This document shows positions 9,630 through 18,755 of a stretch of 64,000 nt of DNA, in pieces. The DNA comes from WLWS01 sp965243105 (lineage in GTDB: Bacteria > Pseudomonadota > Gammaproteobacteria > Eutrophobiales > Eutrophobiaceae). A model generated the notes under the pieces. It was not told the DNA's origin. It saw only the letters and a program-made list of their open reading frames with translations, and searched no databases. The DNA lies in assembly GCA_965243105.1 (NCBI GenBank), contig CBDEUC010000003.1, forward strand, positions 2,666,001 to 2,730,000. The letters run 5' to 3'. Every line of letters begins with the position of its first letter. Position 1 is the first letter of the stretch. Made by a program: the position numbers and the translations under genes.

Positions 9630-9659
9630 TTCAGTTACCTCTCTGTAGAATAAAGCAAA

Positions 9660-9686
9660 CGCCCTGCCAGGGCGGCTGACGCCGCC
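9660..9686 (-). terminator. Probable intrinsic terminator after the TonB receptor gene
   Basis: On the minus strand the arms CGCCCT and AGGGCG (9660-9674) form a tight hairpin, followed directly by a T-rich run (TTTGCTTTATT, 9650-9659). A second perfect hairpin, GGCGGC-TGAC-GCCGCC (9671-9686), overlaps it. The element lies between the receptor stop at 9736 and the amidohydrolase start at 9629. Confidence 0.6.
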
Positions 9687-9735
9687 TCGACAGTGCGTTT
9701 TTGGGGGGAAATAAATTACTGGCCGTAGCTATAAC

Positions 9736-12078
9736 TCAGTCGGATGCGCCGTAGTTATACCTGACCCGAATACCATAACTCTGCATGGAAGGCTCAAGTG
9801 CCACGCCACTGGCCCAGGCCTTTACGTAGGCATTCTGGTAAAAGTGGTTATCAAACAGGTTCTCGGCATAGGCAGTGACAGACCACGTGTCATTACGAAT
9901 ACCGGCGCGCAGGTTGAAGAAGTTATAGGCAGGTACTTTCCAGGGAAAAGTGTCAGGGTGAATTAAACCTTCAACAAGTGTCCTGTCCACGGTGTCGCGG
10001 AAGACCCATTCCAGGCGGCCGAATCCCTCGTATTGGCCCATGACCGGGAAGGTATATTCTCCGTCCGCGGATGCGGTCCATTTGGGAGACAGGGGTGTAG
10101 TGGCACCGTCGAGTACATGGTTACATTCAGTAGACGGTGGCACGTGGTCACACTGGTTGTCCCGGATAAAGATGGTTGCCCTGTTCAGCTTTGCCCTGAG
10201 ATAGCCAAGGTTGAAATTCACAACTAGGTTGTCCAGAGGAAGGGCAGTAAGGGATAGTTCTACGCCCTTCGAGGTGGCTTTCTCGGCATTACTGATAAAG
10301 GAACCGCCGGTAGCACCCGTGGCCAGCACGGGCACCAGGAATTCCACCTGCATGTCAGTCCAGTCCATGACAAAAGCCGCAGCGGAGAAACGCAGCCTGT
10401 TGTCAAACATTGTTCCCTTTACGCCCATTTCATAGTTCCAGACAATTTCCGGTTCATAGGGCACAGAGGTGTTGGTCAGGCCGGTCACACCACCGGATTT
10501 AAAACCCTTGGAGATGGTACCGTAGAGGTTGATGTTCTCGGTCGCCGCGTAGTTAACAGCAAAGCGGGGAGAGAAGCTTTTGAACTTCGTGTCCACATCA
10601 ATAACTCTTACACCCGTATCATCTATCTCTCTATAAGTACTGTCTTCCTCGGCCCAGCGACCGCCAACGGAGAGAGTGAGCCTGTCGGTAAAGTCGAAGT
10701 CAAACTGGCCAAAAATCGCCAGGGCCTCAATGGACTCGTCCAGGTTATTATTGGGGAAGTTAAAGCCCTGGTTAACCTGTTCACCACCGGTGCCGCCCGG
10801 AAGGCCGAGTCCGGCAAAGAAGCTCTCGTCTCCGTTAAAGGTTTCACTGTCAAACAGGCCGTTGTCTTTAGCCCAGATTACACCAAGGCTCCACCTCATC
10901 CTGCTATCATCGGTGTTCTGTATACGGAACTCCTGGCTTACGCTGTCACGCTTGATATCGCGATACTCCTGGAACTGGTTCAGACTGACCCCGTCAATGT
11001 CACCATTAAGAAAGAAGTTGGAGTCGATGTGACCGGTAATGCTGGTGAAAAGGAGATCATTCCATGCATAATCGACGCGACCGACGATCTGTCGATAATT
11101 CAGACCAACTTCCTGCGGGTCGCCGAAGTTTGTCTGGTCCCGGTTGTTTGGCCAGAAACCAACGGTATCAACCAGGCCTTCCCTGAAACCGTTGCCGTCG
11201 GCATCCGGTTCGTTTCTCGTGTCGCTACCGAAAAGGCGTTCGCCAAAGAAAGACAGCACACCGGAAGCAACACCTTCACGCATGTTCACTACCTCCGAAC
11301 CTACCGATGCGACGATATCTACTGTCAGATCAGCGTTAGGGGTCCATCGTGCTGCGAGCCTTGCATACTTGTTTTCTTCGGAGTTGCCATCGAGGTCCGG
11401 CTGGATGTTCTTGATATTGCCATCGGTTTCGAACCATCGGATATTACCGCGCAGGGCCAGCACATCCTTGATGACCGGGACATTGATTACGCCCTCGACC
11501 TCCTTGGTATCGAAATTGCCGTAATCAGCCATGATGCTGCCTTCGATCTTCTCGGCATTGGGTTTTCTCGTGGTCACACTGATACCACCACCCATGGCGT
11601 TCCGACCAAAGTAGGTGGCCTGCGGACCGCGCAGGATCTCGATACGCTCGATATCCATCAGGGGCGGATTACCGGAACTGCCGCCGATACTGAAATCATC
11701 CTCGTAAAAGGCAAAGGTGTTGGAGCGCAGCGTGGAATTTACGTTGAGGAAGTTGGTCGTGCCGCGAATGGATAGTTCCCGGCGTGACCTGGAACCGGTT
11801 GAGGCCCAGCTGATGTTCGGTGTACGGGTCACGTAATCAGCTACGTCTTCGAACATGTTGGCCTGGATATCTTCGTTGCTGAATGCGTTGATACTGATAG
11901 GAACGTCCTGCAGGCTCTGTTCCCTGCGTTGCGCTGTCACCACAACTTCTTCCAGGGTATCCTGTGCAACAACCGGGACACCGGTGACTGACAGGATAAT
12001 GGTTGCGAGCGCTGTTAATGTTCGAGTCGTGCTTGTCTTGACTCCGGACAGGTAGTTTTCTTTTTGCTTGATGTTCAT
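9736..12078 (-). CDS. TonB-dependent outer-membrane receptor
   Basis: ATG 12078 is the likely start (GGGGAA just upstream); a TTG at 12090 is also in frame. The 780-residue protein has a signal peptide ending VPVVAQ, a TonB box region (DTLEEVVVTAQ), a plug domain beginning SLQDVPISINAFS with an LRGPQATYFGRNAMGG element, and a long beta-barrel ending in an aromatic-rich strand. It imports a nutrient ligand across the outer membrane using TonB energy. The neighbouring exported amidohydrolases suggest a peptide-like or cyclic amide ligand, which is inference. A palindrome shared with the nearby LysR gene lies about 220 bp upstream. Confidence 0.93.
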   Translation of the reverse strand: MNIKQKENYLSGVKTSTTRTLTALATIILSVTGVPVVAQDTLEEVVVTAQRREQSLQDVPISINAFSNEDIQANMFEDVADYVTRTPNISWASTGSRSRRELSIRGTTNFLNVNSTLRSNTFAFYEDDFSIGGSSGNPPLMDIERIEILRGPQATYFGRNAMGGGISVTTRKPNAEKIEGSIMADYGNFDTKEVEGVINVPVIKDVLALRGNIRWFETDGNIKNIQPDLDGNSEENKYARLAARWTPNADLTVDIVASVGSEVVNMREGVASGVLSFFGERLFGSDTRNEPDADGNGFREGLVDTVGFWPNNRDQTNFGDPQEVGLNYRQIVGRVDYAWNDLLFTSITGHIDSNFFLNGDIDGVSLNQFQEYRDIKRDSVSQEFRIQNTDDSRMRWSLGVIWAKDNGLFDSETFNGDESFFAGLGLPGGTGGEQVNQGFNFPNNNLDESIEALAIFGQFDFDFTDRLTLSVGGRWAEEDSTYREIDDTGVRVIDVDTKFKSFSPRFAVNYAATENINLYGTISKGFKSGGVTGLTNTSVPYEPEIVWNYEMGVKGTMFDNRLRFSAAAFVMDWTDMQVEFLVPVLATGATGGSFISNAEKATSKGVELSLTALPLDNLVVNFNLGYLRAKLNRATIFIRDNQCDHVPPSTECNHVLDGATTPLSPKWTASADGEYTFPVMGQYEGFGRLEWVFRDTVDRTLVEGLIHPDTFPWKVPAYNFFNLRAGIRNDTWSVTAYAENLFDNHFYQNAYVKAWASGVALEPSMQSYGIRVRYNYGASD

Positions 12079-12294
12079 ACTTTTCCCCAATCAAATATGC
12101 GTGAATAACAAGATATTTGCTGATTTCCCCCGGGATACTTTTCTGTAAAAGAAACGTTCCCAAAACCTCGACGCGTCTTCATGGTGCCCCCTACACCAGT
12201 ATAGAAGCTGATCCCTCGTAAAACAGGAATATTCAAGGTTTTACATTGGACTAAAATAGATTCATTGTTTCAATAACAGGGATAGACCTGTTTT

Positions 12295-12311
12295 ATTGCG
12301 TCAAACGCAAT
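12295..12311. promoter_or_regulatory. Candidate LysR-type operator upstream of the TonB receptor
   Basis: A perfect inverted repeat, ATTGCG-TCAAA-CGCAAT, lies in the 300-bp gap between the TonB receptor and the DUF885 gene. It fits TTGC-N4-AACGCA, also found at 17156-17172 and 18643-18657. No gene is seen in the rest of this gap. Confidence 0.5.
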
Positions 12312-12378
12312 TCGTGTTGTAATTCTACAAACATTGCCGGAAAACAGCGCTGGCACTGCGGATCCGCTGATCCCGGGG

Positions 12379-14178
12379 TCAATCTGCGCTTGCAGCAATC
12401 TCCGGCACTCCGAGCATGCTTTCAGCAAGCGCGTCAATGGGAATCGGGCCGGCCCGCAGCACCGTATCAACGAATTCGCGGGTGGTAAATCGCTGTCCCA
12501 GGCTGACTTTCTGCTCCTGCCACAGCTCTCTAAAGGCATGGAAACCGAGGAAATAACTGGGAATCTGCAGTGGCGAGTTCATCACCCGGTTCCACAGGTT
12601 AATCGCAAACTGCGGCGCCAGCAGGCCACGATCTGTCGCGAATTCAATCAGCTGGTCCTTGTCCCAGCCCCGGTAGTGCACCATGACGCTGACATAGGCC
12701 CGGGTGGCGTTTTCCAGTCGCTTTCGAAGATGCGCCAGGCGAGTGAGCTTCAGATCGTTGCCCCAACCAGCGTCCAGCATCAGTTCCTCGCTGAAAGTGC
12801 CCCAGCCTTCAACATAGACGCCGTTGGCAAACAGCGAGCGTAGCGCAGGTGCGGTACTGACTCCGACCTTGTATTGCAGGTAATGGCCGGGGAGCATCTC
12901 GTGCGCAATGATCATGGTATTAAAGTGCGTATTGAAAGAGCGGTAAAAGCCTGACTTTTGATCTGCAGATGAGCTGTCCGGGATACTGGGCAGGTAAAAC
13001 AGCGTGTCGGCATTTGGATTGAAAGGACCGGTCGGGTAGACCCCACCGTAAGCAGCCCCTGAAAAATGATCGGGAGAGAGGGCAACTTTGAGCGTGGTGG
13101 GTTGAGGCACCGTGGCTATTTCATTTTCTATGACAAAAGCTTCTGCTTCCCGGGTTAGTTTCACAAAAAAATCCAGGAAGTCCTGGCGATTGTCCGCGCG
13201 ATCGCTTTCCATGGCGTCCATGGCCAACTGCAGTAACTTATCCTCAACAGGAACTGCCTTGTCCGGGTATTCCTCTACCCACCAGCTCTTCGCCAGGCTG
13301 GCCATCATTCTCCTGACCTTTTCAATTTCCGTAATCGCAATTTGTTCCAGTTTTTCCGGAACCAGGTCGGGCTCGAGATGGACTCTCAATTTACGCGTGT
13401 AATCCTCGTTCGTAAATTTATCGGGAATGGATGCTGTTGGCAGGACCTGCTTGTTAATGTGCGCGATTAATGCTTCAACCGCTTTCACGGTATTCTGAAT
13501 CTCTCGCTCAAGCCCAGGGTTGGCTTTCCCCGATAACCATTCAGCTGCTACCACGGGCAACCCGCTTTCATAAAAGCTGAGGGTTTGCTCAAGGATATTG
13601 ACTGCTCGTTGTGTCCTTTGCGGGCTGCCATTTTCAAGTTTAGCCTGCCCCTGCTCACTCAGCGACTGGATGCCTCGCAAGCGAGTCAGCAGGATGCCCA
13701 CTTTTTCTTCGGCTGTGAACTGGTCCCTTACCAGCACGTAGGTCAGCGCCTGCGAAATAAGCTCGGCATAGAATATTGCCTGGTTATGCAGCACCCTGTC
13801 GTGTTGCCATGCCTCAAGTTCCAGCAGGGATTGACGTAGTAAAACCCGTGAATCAATTTCCTCCTGGATGGATAATTTTTTATCGATAGACTCCAGTTTT
13901 GCTGCCACTTCCCGGTTATAGGCCAGCCAATCTGCGACACGTGCATCGGAAAAATTTTCAAATTGCCACGCTGCCTCAGCATGTCCGTTGGTGAATGCCT
14001 CGCTTGGATAAAATTCAATCCACCTGGCAACATAAGCATCACTTAGTTGCTGTATGCCAGCATCGGCAAAAACACTCGTGCAATGAATCACCAGTGAAAA
14101 TACAGAGAGGATTAAAGTCCTGGCTGATTTAATTTTCAGCCTGGTAAAAAGTGCAGTTGTAAGTTGGTGGAAACTCAT
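12379..14178 (-). CDS. DUF885 family exported metallohydrolase
   Basis: The 599-residue protein has a signal peptide (ILSVFSLVIHCTSVFADA) and the DUF885 hallmark HEMLPGH in an IIAHEMLPGHYLQYK context, which supplies zinc-binding His residues and a Glu. A GVYVEGWGTFSEELMLD element follows, as usual in this family. DUF885 proteins resemble gluzincin peptidases, and some cleave oligopeptides. It probably acts in the periplasm on peptides, in keeping with the neighbouring peptidase and amidohydrolases. Transcription may continue towards the receptor gene, but the 300-bp gap with its palindrome argues for separate control of the receptor. Confidence 0.85.
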   Translation of the reverse strand: MSFHQLTTALFTRLKIKSARTLILSVFSLVIHCTSVFADAGIQQLSDAYVARWIEFYPSEAFTNGHAEAAWQFENFSDARVADWLAYNREVAAKLESIDKKLSIQEEIDSRVLLRQSLLELEAWQHDRVLHNQAIFYAELISQALTYVLVRDQFTAEEKVGILLTRLRGIQSLSEQGQAKLENGSPQRTQRAVNILEQTLSFYESGLPVVAAEWLSGKANPGLEREIQNTVKAVEALIAHINKQVLPTASIPDKFTNEDYTRKLRVHLEPDLVPEKLEQIAITEIEKVRRMMASLAKSWWVEEYPDKAVPVEDKLLQLAMDAMESDRADNRQDFLDFFVKLTREAEAFVIENEIATVPQPTTLKVALSPDHFSGAAYGGVYPTGPFNPNADTLFYLPSIPDSSSADQKSGFYRSFNTHFNTMIIAHEMLPGHYLQYKVGVSTAPALRSLFANGVYVEGWGTFSEELMLDAGWGNDLKLTRLAHLRKRLENATRAYVSVMVHYRGWDKDQLIEFATDRGLLAPQFAINLWNRVMNSPLQIPSYFLGFHAFRELWQEQKVSLGQRFTTREFVDTVLRAGPIPIDALAESMLGVPEIAASAD

Positions 14179-14359
14179 GCGACCTGTCTCTGTAGTTCAG
14201 ATCAATCGAATGTAGTCCATTGATCGAGGATTATCAACGTAGCACCTCACATTCCCATACTGATAAAAATAGTCAAATCTTGAACCTTTTTTTAGTGAAG
14301 AGTACTTTAGAGTACTGGAAAACTTCATTCATGCAGTTCTCCCGGGAGGTCACAAAAAC

Positions 14360-15316
14360 GTGAACGCTTGCTGGTCAACATTTGTCGTTTCTGTTTTCTG
14401 CTTGTCTTTCAGTCACTCCTGTTGGGCAGTCAACCAGGATGAGAAAATCAACCTGGAACGTGAGACGCCTGGACTCTGGTACGGTGATGTCAATATGCTG
14501 GGGCCCGTCAATAGGGATGGTTTCACCCGGTCACCCTATTCAAACTGGTTCCTGTCCGGGTACCGGGATTATCAACCAGGCAGCAATATAATCAGTCAAC
14601 TCAAGTCAAGTATGGGCCGTGAACCCGGAGGTTTTGAAATCACCGTGTTCATGGGCACGTGGTGCAGTGACAGTAAAAAGCAAATGCCGAGCCTGTACAA
14701 GATACTTGACCAGGTCCAGTTTGATGAAAAGAATTTGACAGTTCATGCACTGGACATAGTGCCGGAAAACTTTCGAAAAACTCCGGATGGCGTTGCTGAA
14801 AAAGGAATGAATGTCTACCGTGTTCCTACCATCATTATTGAAAAACAGGGTCGCGAGCTGGGCCGTGTAGTGGAGTCACCTGTCCATACCCTCGAGTCGG
14901 ATTTACTACGTATTGTAAAGGGAGAGCCAATCAAGAAGCCAGATCATCACCTCGAAGGTGAAGTTAATTATTACCTGCAGAAATATGGTGTGGCGTACAT
15001 GGAAAGAAATGTTGAAGCAATGGCAAACGAATTCAGGGAAAAGGGCATCAAGGAGGATGAGTTGGACCAGTACATAGCCTATAACCTGATCTATTCACAT
15101 CGGTATCGTGAAGCTGCTCTTGTCACGAGGATGATGATCAAAAATTACCCGGCCTCTGCCCATTTACACCTGGTCCTGGCACTTATATACGAACTGATGG
15201 AAAACGACGAGCTGGCACAATCCAGTTACAGGGAAGCCTCCAGGTATGTTGTGGAGGAAGGCAGGATGTCCATCTTTCGTAAAGCTATCGAAAGAAGCCA
15301 GGTTTCTACCAGGTAA
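14360..15316 (+). CDS. Exported thioredoxin-fold protein with C-terminal helical repeats
   Basis: The start is a GTG at 14360 with GGGAGGT (14343-14349) upstream. A signal peptide ends near SCWAVN. A thioredoxin-like domain at about residues 85-190 carries WCSDSKKQMP, that is CxxS with one Cys rather than CxxC, and a cis-Pro region YRVPTI. The C-terminal part (residues about 200-315) is helical and TPR-like. The single-Cys motif suggests a structural or isomerase-like role rather than a disulfide reductase. The stop is 1 bp from the stop of the convergent gene at 15318. Confidence 0.75.
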   Translation: MNACWSTFVVSVFCLSFSHSCWAVNQDEKINLERETPGLWYGDVNMLGPVNRDGFTRSPYSNWFLSGYRDYQPGSNIISQLKSSMGREPGGFEITVFMGTWCSDSKKQMPSLYKILDQVQFDEKNLTVHALDIVPENFRKTPDGVAEKGMNVYRVPTIIIEKQGRELGRVVESPVHTLESDLLRIVKGEPIKKPDHHLEGEVNYYLQKYGVAYMERNVEAMANEFREKGIKEDELDQYIAYNLIYSHRYREAALVTRMMIKNYPASAHLHLVLALIYELMENDELAQSSYREASRYVVEEGRMSIFRKAIERSQVSTR

Positions 15317-15317
15317 C

Positions 15318-16046
15318 TCAGGGAGTGACCGCGAAACTTCGACCGTTCTCGAGCTCCAGTGACTTGCCATCAAAAGTGGCTTTGAGCTCGGTGTCAAAGA
15401 TATTGCTGGCCGAAGAGCTGTCCGCGCGTGTCCAGCGCGCTACCTTGAGCATGATGGAGTCGCCGTTTTTTTCATAGGTGCCGTAACCTGTATCAGCACT
15501 GCTTTCGTCTCCACTCACCAGGATAAAGTAGCCGTCGACGAGAGCCAGGGCACCATCTTTCAGCTTGTAAACTTCCCCGCTACCGGAACCAACGCGTTCA
15601 AAATTCTGCACTGTGCCCGTGCCCTTGCTGAAGACCAGGGTCAGATCTTTGCCAGAGCGGCTCACTGCCACGTCGTGCTCCGTCAGGCCGCGGGACGAAT
15701 AGGGTGATTCTTTTGTTGGTGCTGTGCTTATTGTTTGCCTGGCCACAAGGTGAACAAATTCGTCGACGATAGACCAGGGACCGGCATGGGCCATTGCTCC
15801 CTGGTCTTTAAGCGGTTCACCATCAAACGCGGCATACTGTACGAATACGTCATCCGTAAAAAGGAAAATACCCTGCAGGGGGAGTTCTTTCCCGTCAGAG
15901 GTTGTTAAACCGGTATATAACCAGAGTCCGCTAACCTGCTTCTCAAGCATGGCCGCATTATCCGGTTCACTTGCGGCAAGATTGCCACAACATAGAAACA
16001 CCACGATGTAAAAGAAAAAACGCTTGATGGTAATTTGCCTGTTCAT
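15318..16046 (-). CDS. Small exported protein of unknown function (beta-rich)
   Basis: The 242-residue protein has a signal peptide (RFFFYIVVFLCCGNLAAS) and then a beta-rich, lipocalin-like sequence: VSGLWLYTGLTTSDGKELP, an AYAxFDGE-like strand and a GPWSIVDEFVHLV strand. It resembles lipocalin-like proteins that begin with an LxGxW strand, but no known family is certain. It is convergent with the thioredoxin-like gene with essentially no intergenic space. Confidence 0.65.
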   Translation of the reverse strand: MNRQITIKRFFFYIVVFLCCGNLAASEPDNAAMLEKQVSGLWLYTGLTTSDGKELPLQGIFLFTDDVFVQYAAFDGEPLKDQGAMAHAGPWSIVDEFVHLVARQTISTAPTKESPYSSRGLTEHDVAVSRSGKDLTLVFSKGTGTVQNFERVGSGSGEVYKLKDGALALVDGYFILVSGDESSADTGYGTYEKNGDSIMLKVARWTRADSSSASNIFDTELKATFDGKSLELENGRSFAVTP

Positions 16047-16207
16047 AATTCAGCTCGCCTTGGGCTCCACCAGTTTCGTGAGTGGAGATGGGAATTTAGA
16101 TTAGTTATAGCACGCCGTTTACAGTATTCAATAACATGCCCTGCTGGATATTGCTGTCCTTGAAGCAACCTAAATGCAGCTTGGCCGGTAAACATAAGCA
16201 GGCACTG

Positions 16208-17122
16208 CTAATGTGGAAGTGCCCTGGTAACGTTTTTCAGGTAGGACTCAATGCTTAATGACAGGCGATGGGCAGCCACGGGTAACTGCCGGCCAATGCG
16301 GGTAATCAGGTGAGTCTCGGTGGCATTTAGTATGTCGCTGGTAGTGGATACAGCAGTCAGTTCGCCGCTCATTAATCCCCGCTGAACCACCAGCTCTGGC
16401 AGGATGCACACACCACGATCAGAAGTGACGAAATCAGCCAGCAAATCCAGGGAGTTCGTTGTCATGGAAGCTTTCAGGAACACTTCTTCCTGCTGCTCGG
16501 CGGTACGTATGATCTGGCGTATGCGGAACTCTTCTTCCAGCATGCCTATTTTTTCGTCCACGAGTTCTTCCAGCCTGACCGATTTTTTCTTACTCAGGGG
16601 ATGCTTGCTGCTGACAATGACCTTGAGAGGTTGCGGAAGGGTCAGCCGGGCCCTGATTTTCGGGTCGCGAGGCATGGCGAATACCAGTCCGAGGTGCGCT
16701 TCATCGTCCCGCACGTGTCTCAGTAATTCGGCGGTCGTGTGGGTAATTATGTGTACATTGATATTGGGATACTTTTCCATGAAGCCCTGTAACATTTCAC
16801 TAAACTGCTGGGAGATAAAGGCAGCGCCCATGGCAAGGTAAATATTACCCGTGCGCATGTTTTTCAGTTCGTTTATGCGAGAAAGGAAGGCTTCTTCCTG
16901 GGCCAGCTTGTCGCGAAAATACAGGAAGGCGGCTTCACCGGCTTCCGTCAGCTTGATACGGCGGCGACCTTTTTCTATCAGTGCGATACCCAGCTCTTTT
17001 TCCAGCTCAGCGATCTGCCGGCTCACCGATGAGGTAGCCACGTCCAGCTTGTCGCTGGCGGCTCTCATGGTTTCGAGTCGCGCGGATTCGTAAAGGTAGC
17101 GTAGTCGTATGTCGCTGATCAT
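16208..17122 (-). CDS. LysR family transcriptional regulator
   Basis: The 304-residue protein has the LysR winged-helix domain in the first 65 residues (RLRYLYESARLETMRAAS, then a DVATSSVSRQIAELEKELG recognition helix) and a type 2 periplasmic-binding effector domain after it. The gene lies 73 bp downstream of the antiporter gene on the same strand. A palindrome with a T-N11-A core (ATTGC-N7-GCAAT, 17156-17172) lies just upstream, suggesting self-regulation. Related palindromes precede the antiporter/hydroxylase pair and the TonB receptor, so it may regulate all of these. The effector is unknown. Confidence 0.92.
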   Translation of the reverse strand: MISDIRLRYLYESARLETMRAASDKLDVATSSVSRQIAELEKELGIALIEKGRRRIKLTEAGEAAFLYFRDKLAQEEAFLSRINELKNMRTGNIYLAMGAAFISQQFSEMLQGFMEKYPNINVHIITHTTAELLRHVRDDEAHLGLVFAMPRDPKIRARLTLPQPLKVIVSSKHPLSKKKSVRLEELVDEKIGMLEEEFRIRQIIRTAEQQEEVFLKASMTTNSLDLLADFVTSDRGVCILPELVVQRGLMSGELTAVSTTSDILNATETHLITRIGRQLPVAAHRLSLSIESYLKNVTRALPH

Positions 17123-17155
17123 CAGTCCTGTTTACACGGCGTTTTCGCAAATTAT

Positions 17156-17172
17156 ATTGCATAAAACGCAAT
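17156..17172. promoter_or_regulatory. Candidate LysR-type operator upstream of the lysR gene
   Basis: The inverted repeat ATTGC-ATAAAAC-GCAAT has the T-N11-A form typical of LysR sites and starts 34 bp before the LysR start codon. It shares TTGC-N4-AACGCA with two other intergenic palindromes in the window. Confidence 0.5.
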
Positions 17173-17194
17173 AAAAACAGGATTCGATTGTTAT

Positions 17195-18604
17195 TTACGA
17201 ATTTTCTTCGGAACTCGGTTTTCCCGGCAGGCTATCGCGACCATAGCCGGTGGCGATGGCAAAAATGGTCACCAGCATCAGGCTCCAGCTGAAAAAATTA
17301 TGCAGGCCCACATCAAGGGGGCTCACGGAAGGAATATCAAATTCAGAGCCGGACAGGGTCGCATTGGACATGAGTATGACCGGGATAAAATAGGGCAATA
17401 TGAAAGGGAAGGTGGAGACGACAAGGCCAAGCAGGTTGGCCCTGCGGTACTTGTTAATATTCATCTGTTCACCTGCCTGCCTGGCGAATTCACTGGCTGT
17501 TAATATGGCAACAATACTGTGGCTCACCACCAGGACTACCAGCCCGATGGAACCTGCAATCCACGTTTCTGCCTGGCGAGCGCTGGTGATCTTCTTTGAA
17601 GAAAAATTGGCCAGGCTTTCAAGTAATCCGCTTGCCTTTACCGAGGCCACCAGGCCCATCAACAGGATGGTAAAGAAACTGATCCCCACGGCGCGGTTGA
17701 TGCCATCAATAACAAAACTCGTGGCGCGAAAATTGTCGAGATCCAGGGAGAGAATTTTTGCAGGCGGCAGCAGCCCAAAAAGCAGGGCAGTAATTACTCC
17801 GGCGACAAGACCGGCGAACAGTCCATAGAACAGGTGTTTCCGTTTTAACAACATATAGATTATGACAATGGGGACGACGACCATCACCAGGGCCAGGGGT
17901 TTGGCTTCGAAGCGGGTCTGTAGTGTCAGTAATTCATCGGAACGCATTGCCACGCTCAAGGAATAAAATACTATGGCCATAAGCGCGGCGGGCACTACGT
18001 ACTTGAGGCGCGTGCGCACGGTACCACCGATGTCTGCGTCCTGGCTTAGTGCACTGGCAATAGTCGTGTCGGAAACCGGCGCGATACAGTCACCGAAAGT
18101 CGCGCCGCCGATAATGGCACCCGCCAGCGTGGGCAGGTGTACGCCAAGTAAACCACCCGCAGGGAAAAGCAGTGGGCCACAAATGAGTATCGTGCCAAAG
18201 CTGGAGCCGGTGGATACTGAAACAATCACGCAGACAAAAAATACGGCAACGACAAAGAACGTGTGTCCCAGTTGAAGTTGATTAGCGACCCAGGTCAGCG
18301 CCTCGACAAAGCCGGTTAAACCCATCAACACGCCAATGGTGGAGGCCAGCATCCAGGCGGTGATCATGATCATTACAATGGGCTGGGACATGCCTTCAAT
18401 CACGGCTTCGCAGAAACGATCCTTGTCTTTTGCGAGTAATAAACTCAGGCAAAGGGAAAACATGAGGATAGGCCAGAAACCGCGTTCGTCAGGTGCGCCG
18501 AGTAATGAAAGAGTAATAACGCCAGATATAAATACTATGGGGGCTATGAGAGCACCAGCCGCGCCGCCGTAAAACTCCACCCGTATATTTTTATCCCCAG
18601 ACAT
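17195..18604 (-). CDS. NhaC-type Na+/H+ antiporter or related carboxylate/amino-acid antiporter
   Basis: This is an inner-membrane protein of about 469 residues with at least ten hydrophobic segments and the NhaC-like core: a glycine-rich repeat around STGSSFGTILICGPLLFPAG, then GGATFGDCIAPVSDTTIASA, a well-known signature of the family. ATG 18604 is used; a TTG at 18610 is also in frame. NhaC-family proteins exchange Na+ for H+, and some exchange organic acids. Its position between a LysR regulator and a divergent molybdenum hydroxylase suggests uptake of that enzyme's substrate, which is inference. A palindromic site lies about 40 bp upstream. Confidence 0.85.
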   Translation of the reverse strand: MSGDKNIRVEFYGGAAGALIAPIVFISGVITLSLLGAPDERGFWPILMFSLCLSLLLAKDKDRFCEAVIEGMSQPIVMIMITAWMLASTIGVLMGLTGFVEALTWVANQLQLGHTFFVVAVFFVCVIVSVSTGSSFGTILICGPLLFPAGGLLGVHLPTLAGAIIGGATFGDCIAPVSDTTIASALSQDADIGGTVRTRLKYVVPAALMAIVFYSLSVAMRSDELLTLQTRFEAKPLALVMVVVPIVIIYMLLKRKHLFYGLFAGLVAGVITALLFGLLPPAKILSLDLDNFRATSFVIDGINRAVGISFFTILLMGLVASVKASGLLESLANFSSKKITSARQAETWIAGSIGLVVLVVSHSIVAILTASEFARQAGEQMNINKYRRANLLGLVVSTFPFILPYFIPVILMSNATLSGSEFDIPSVSPLDVGLHNFFSWSLMLVTIFAIATGYGRDSLPGKPSSEENS

Positions 18605-18642
18605 AGTCAAACAAACGCCCCCGTTTTATGAGACCAGTTATG

Positions 18643-18657
18643 TTGCGTTGAACGCAT
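18643..18657. promoter_or_regulatory. Candidate LysR-type operator between the antiporter and molybdenum hydroxylase genes
   Basis: The core TGCGTT-G-AACGCA (18644-18656) is a perfect inverted repeat in the divergent intergenic region and fits TTGC-N4-AACGCA. Its position allows control of both the antiporter (minus strand) and the hydroxylase operon (plus strand). Confidence 0.5.
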
Positions 18658-18755
18658 GATACTTTTTTTTCATTGCTATTGCCTAATATCGCTTTGCTAC
18701 TAAACTAGCCACAATAGCGGTCCCCCTGGGATAAGGACAACCGGAACTTATAATA

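Noticed and set aside
11029..11775. Plus-strand ORF of 248 codons
   Set aside because: It lies wholly antisense to the TonB receptor, which has a clear domain structure; the ORF has no ribosome site or known motif.
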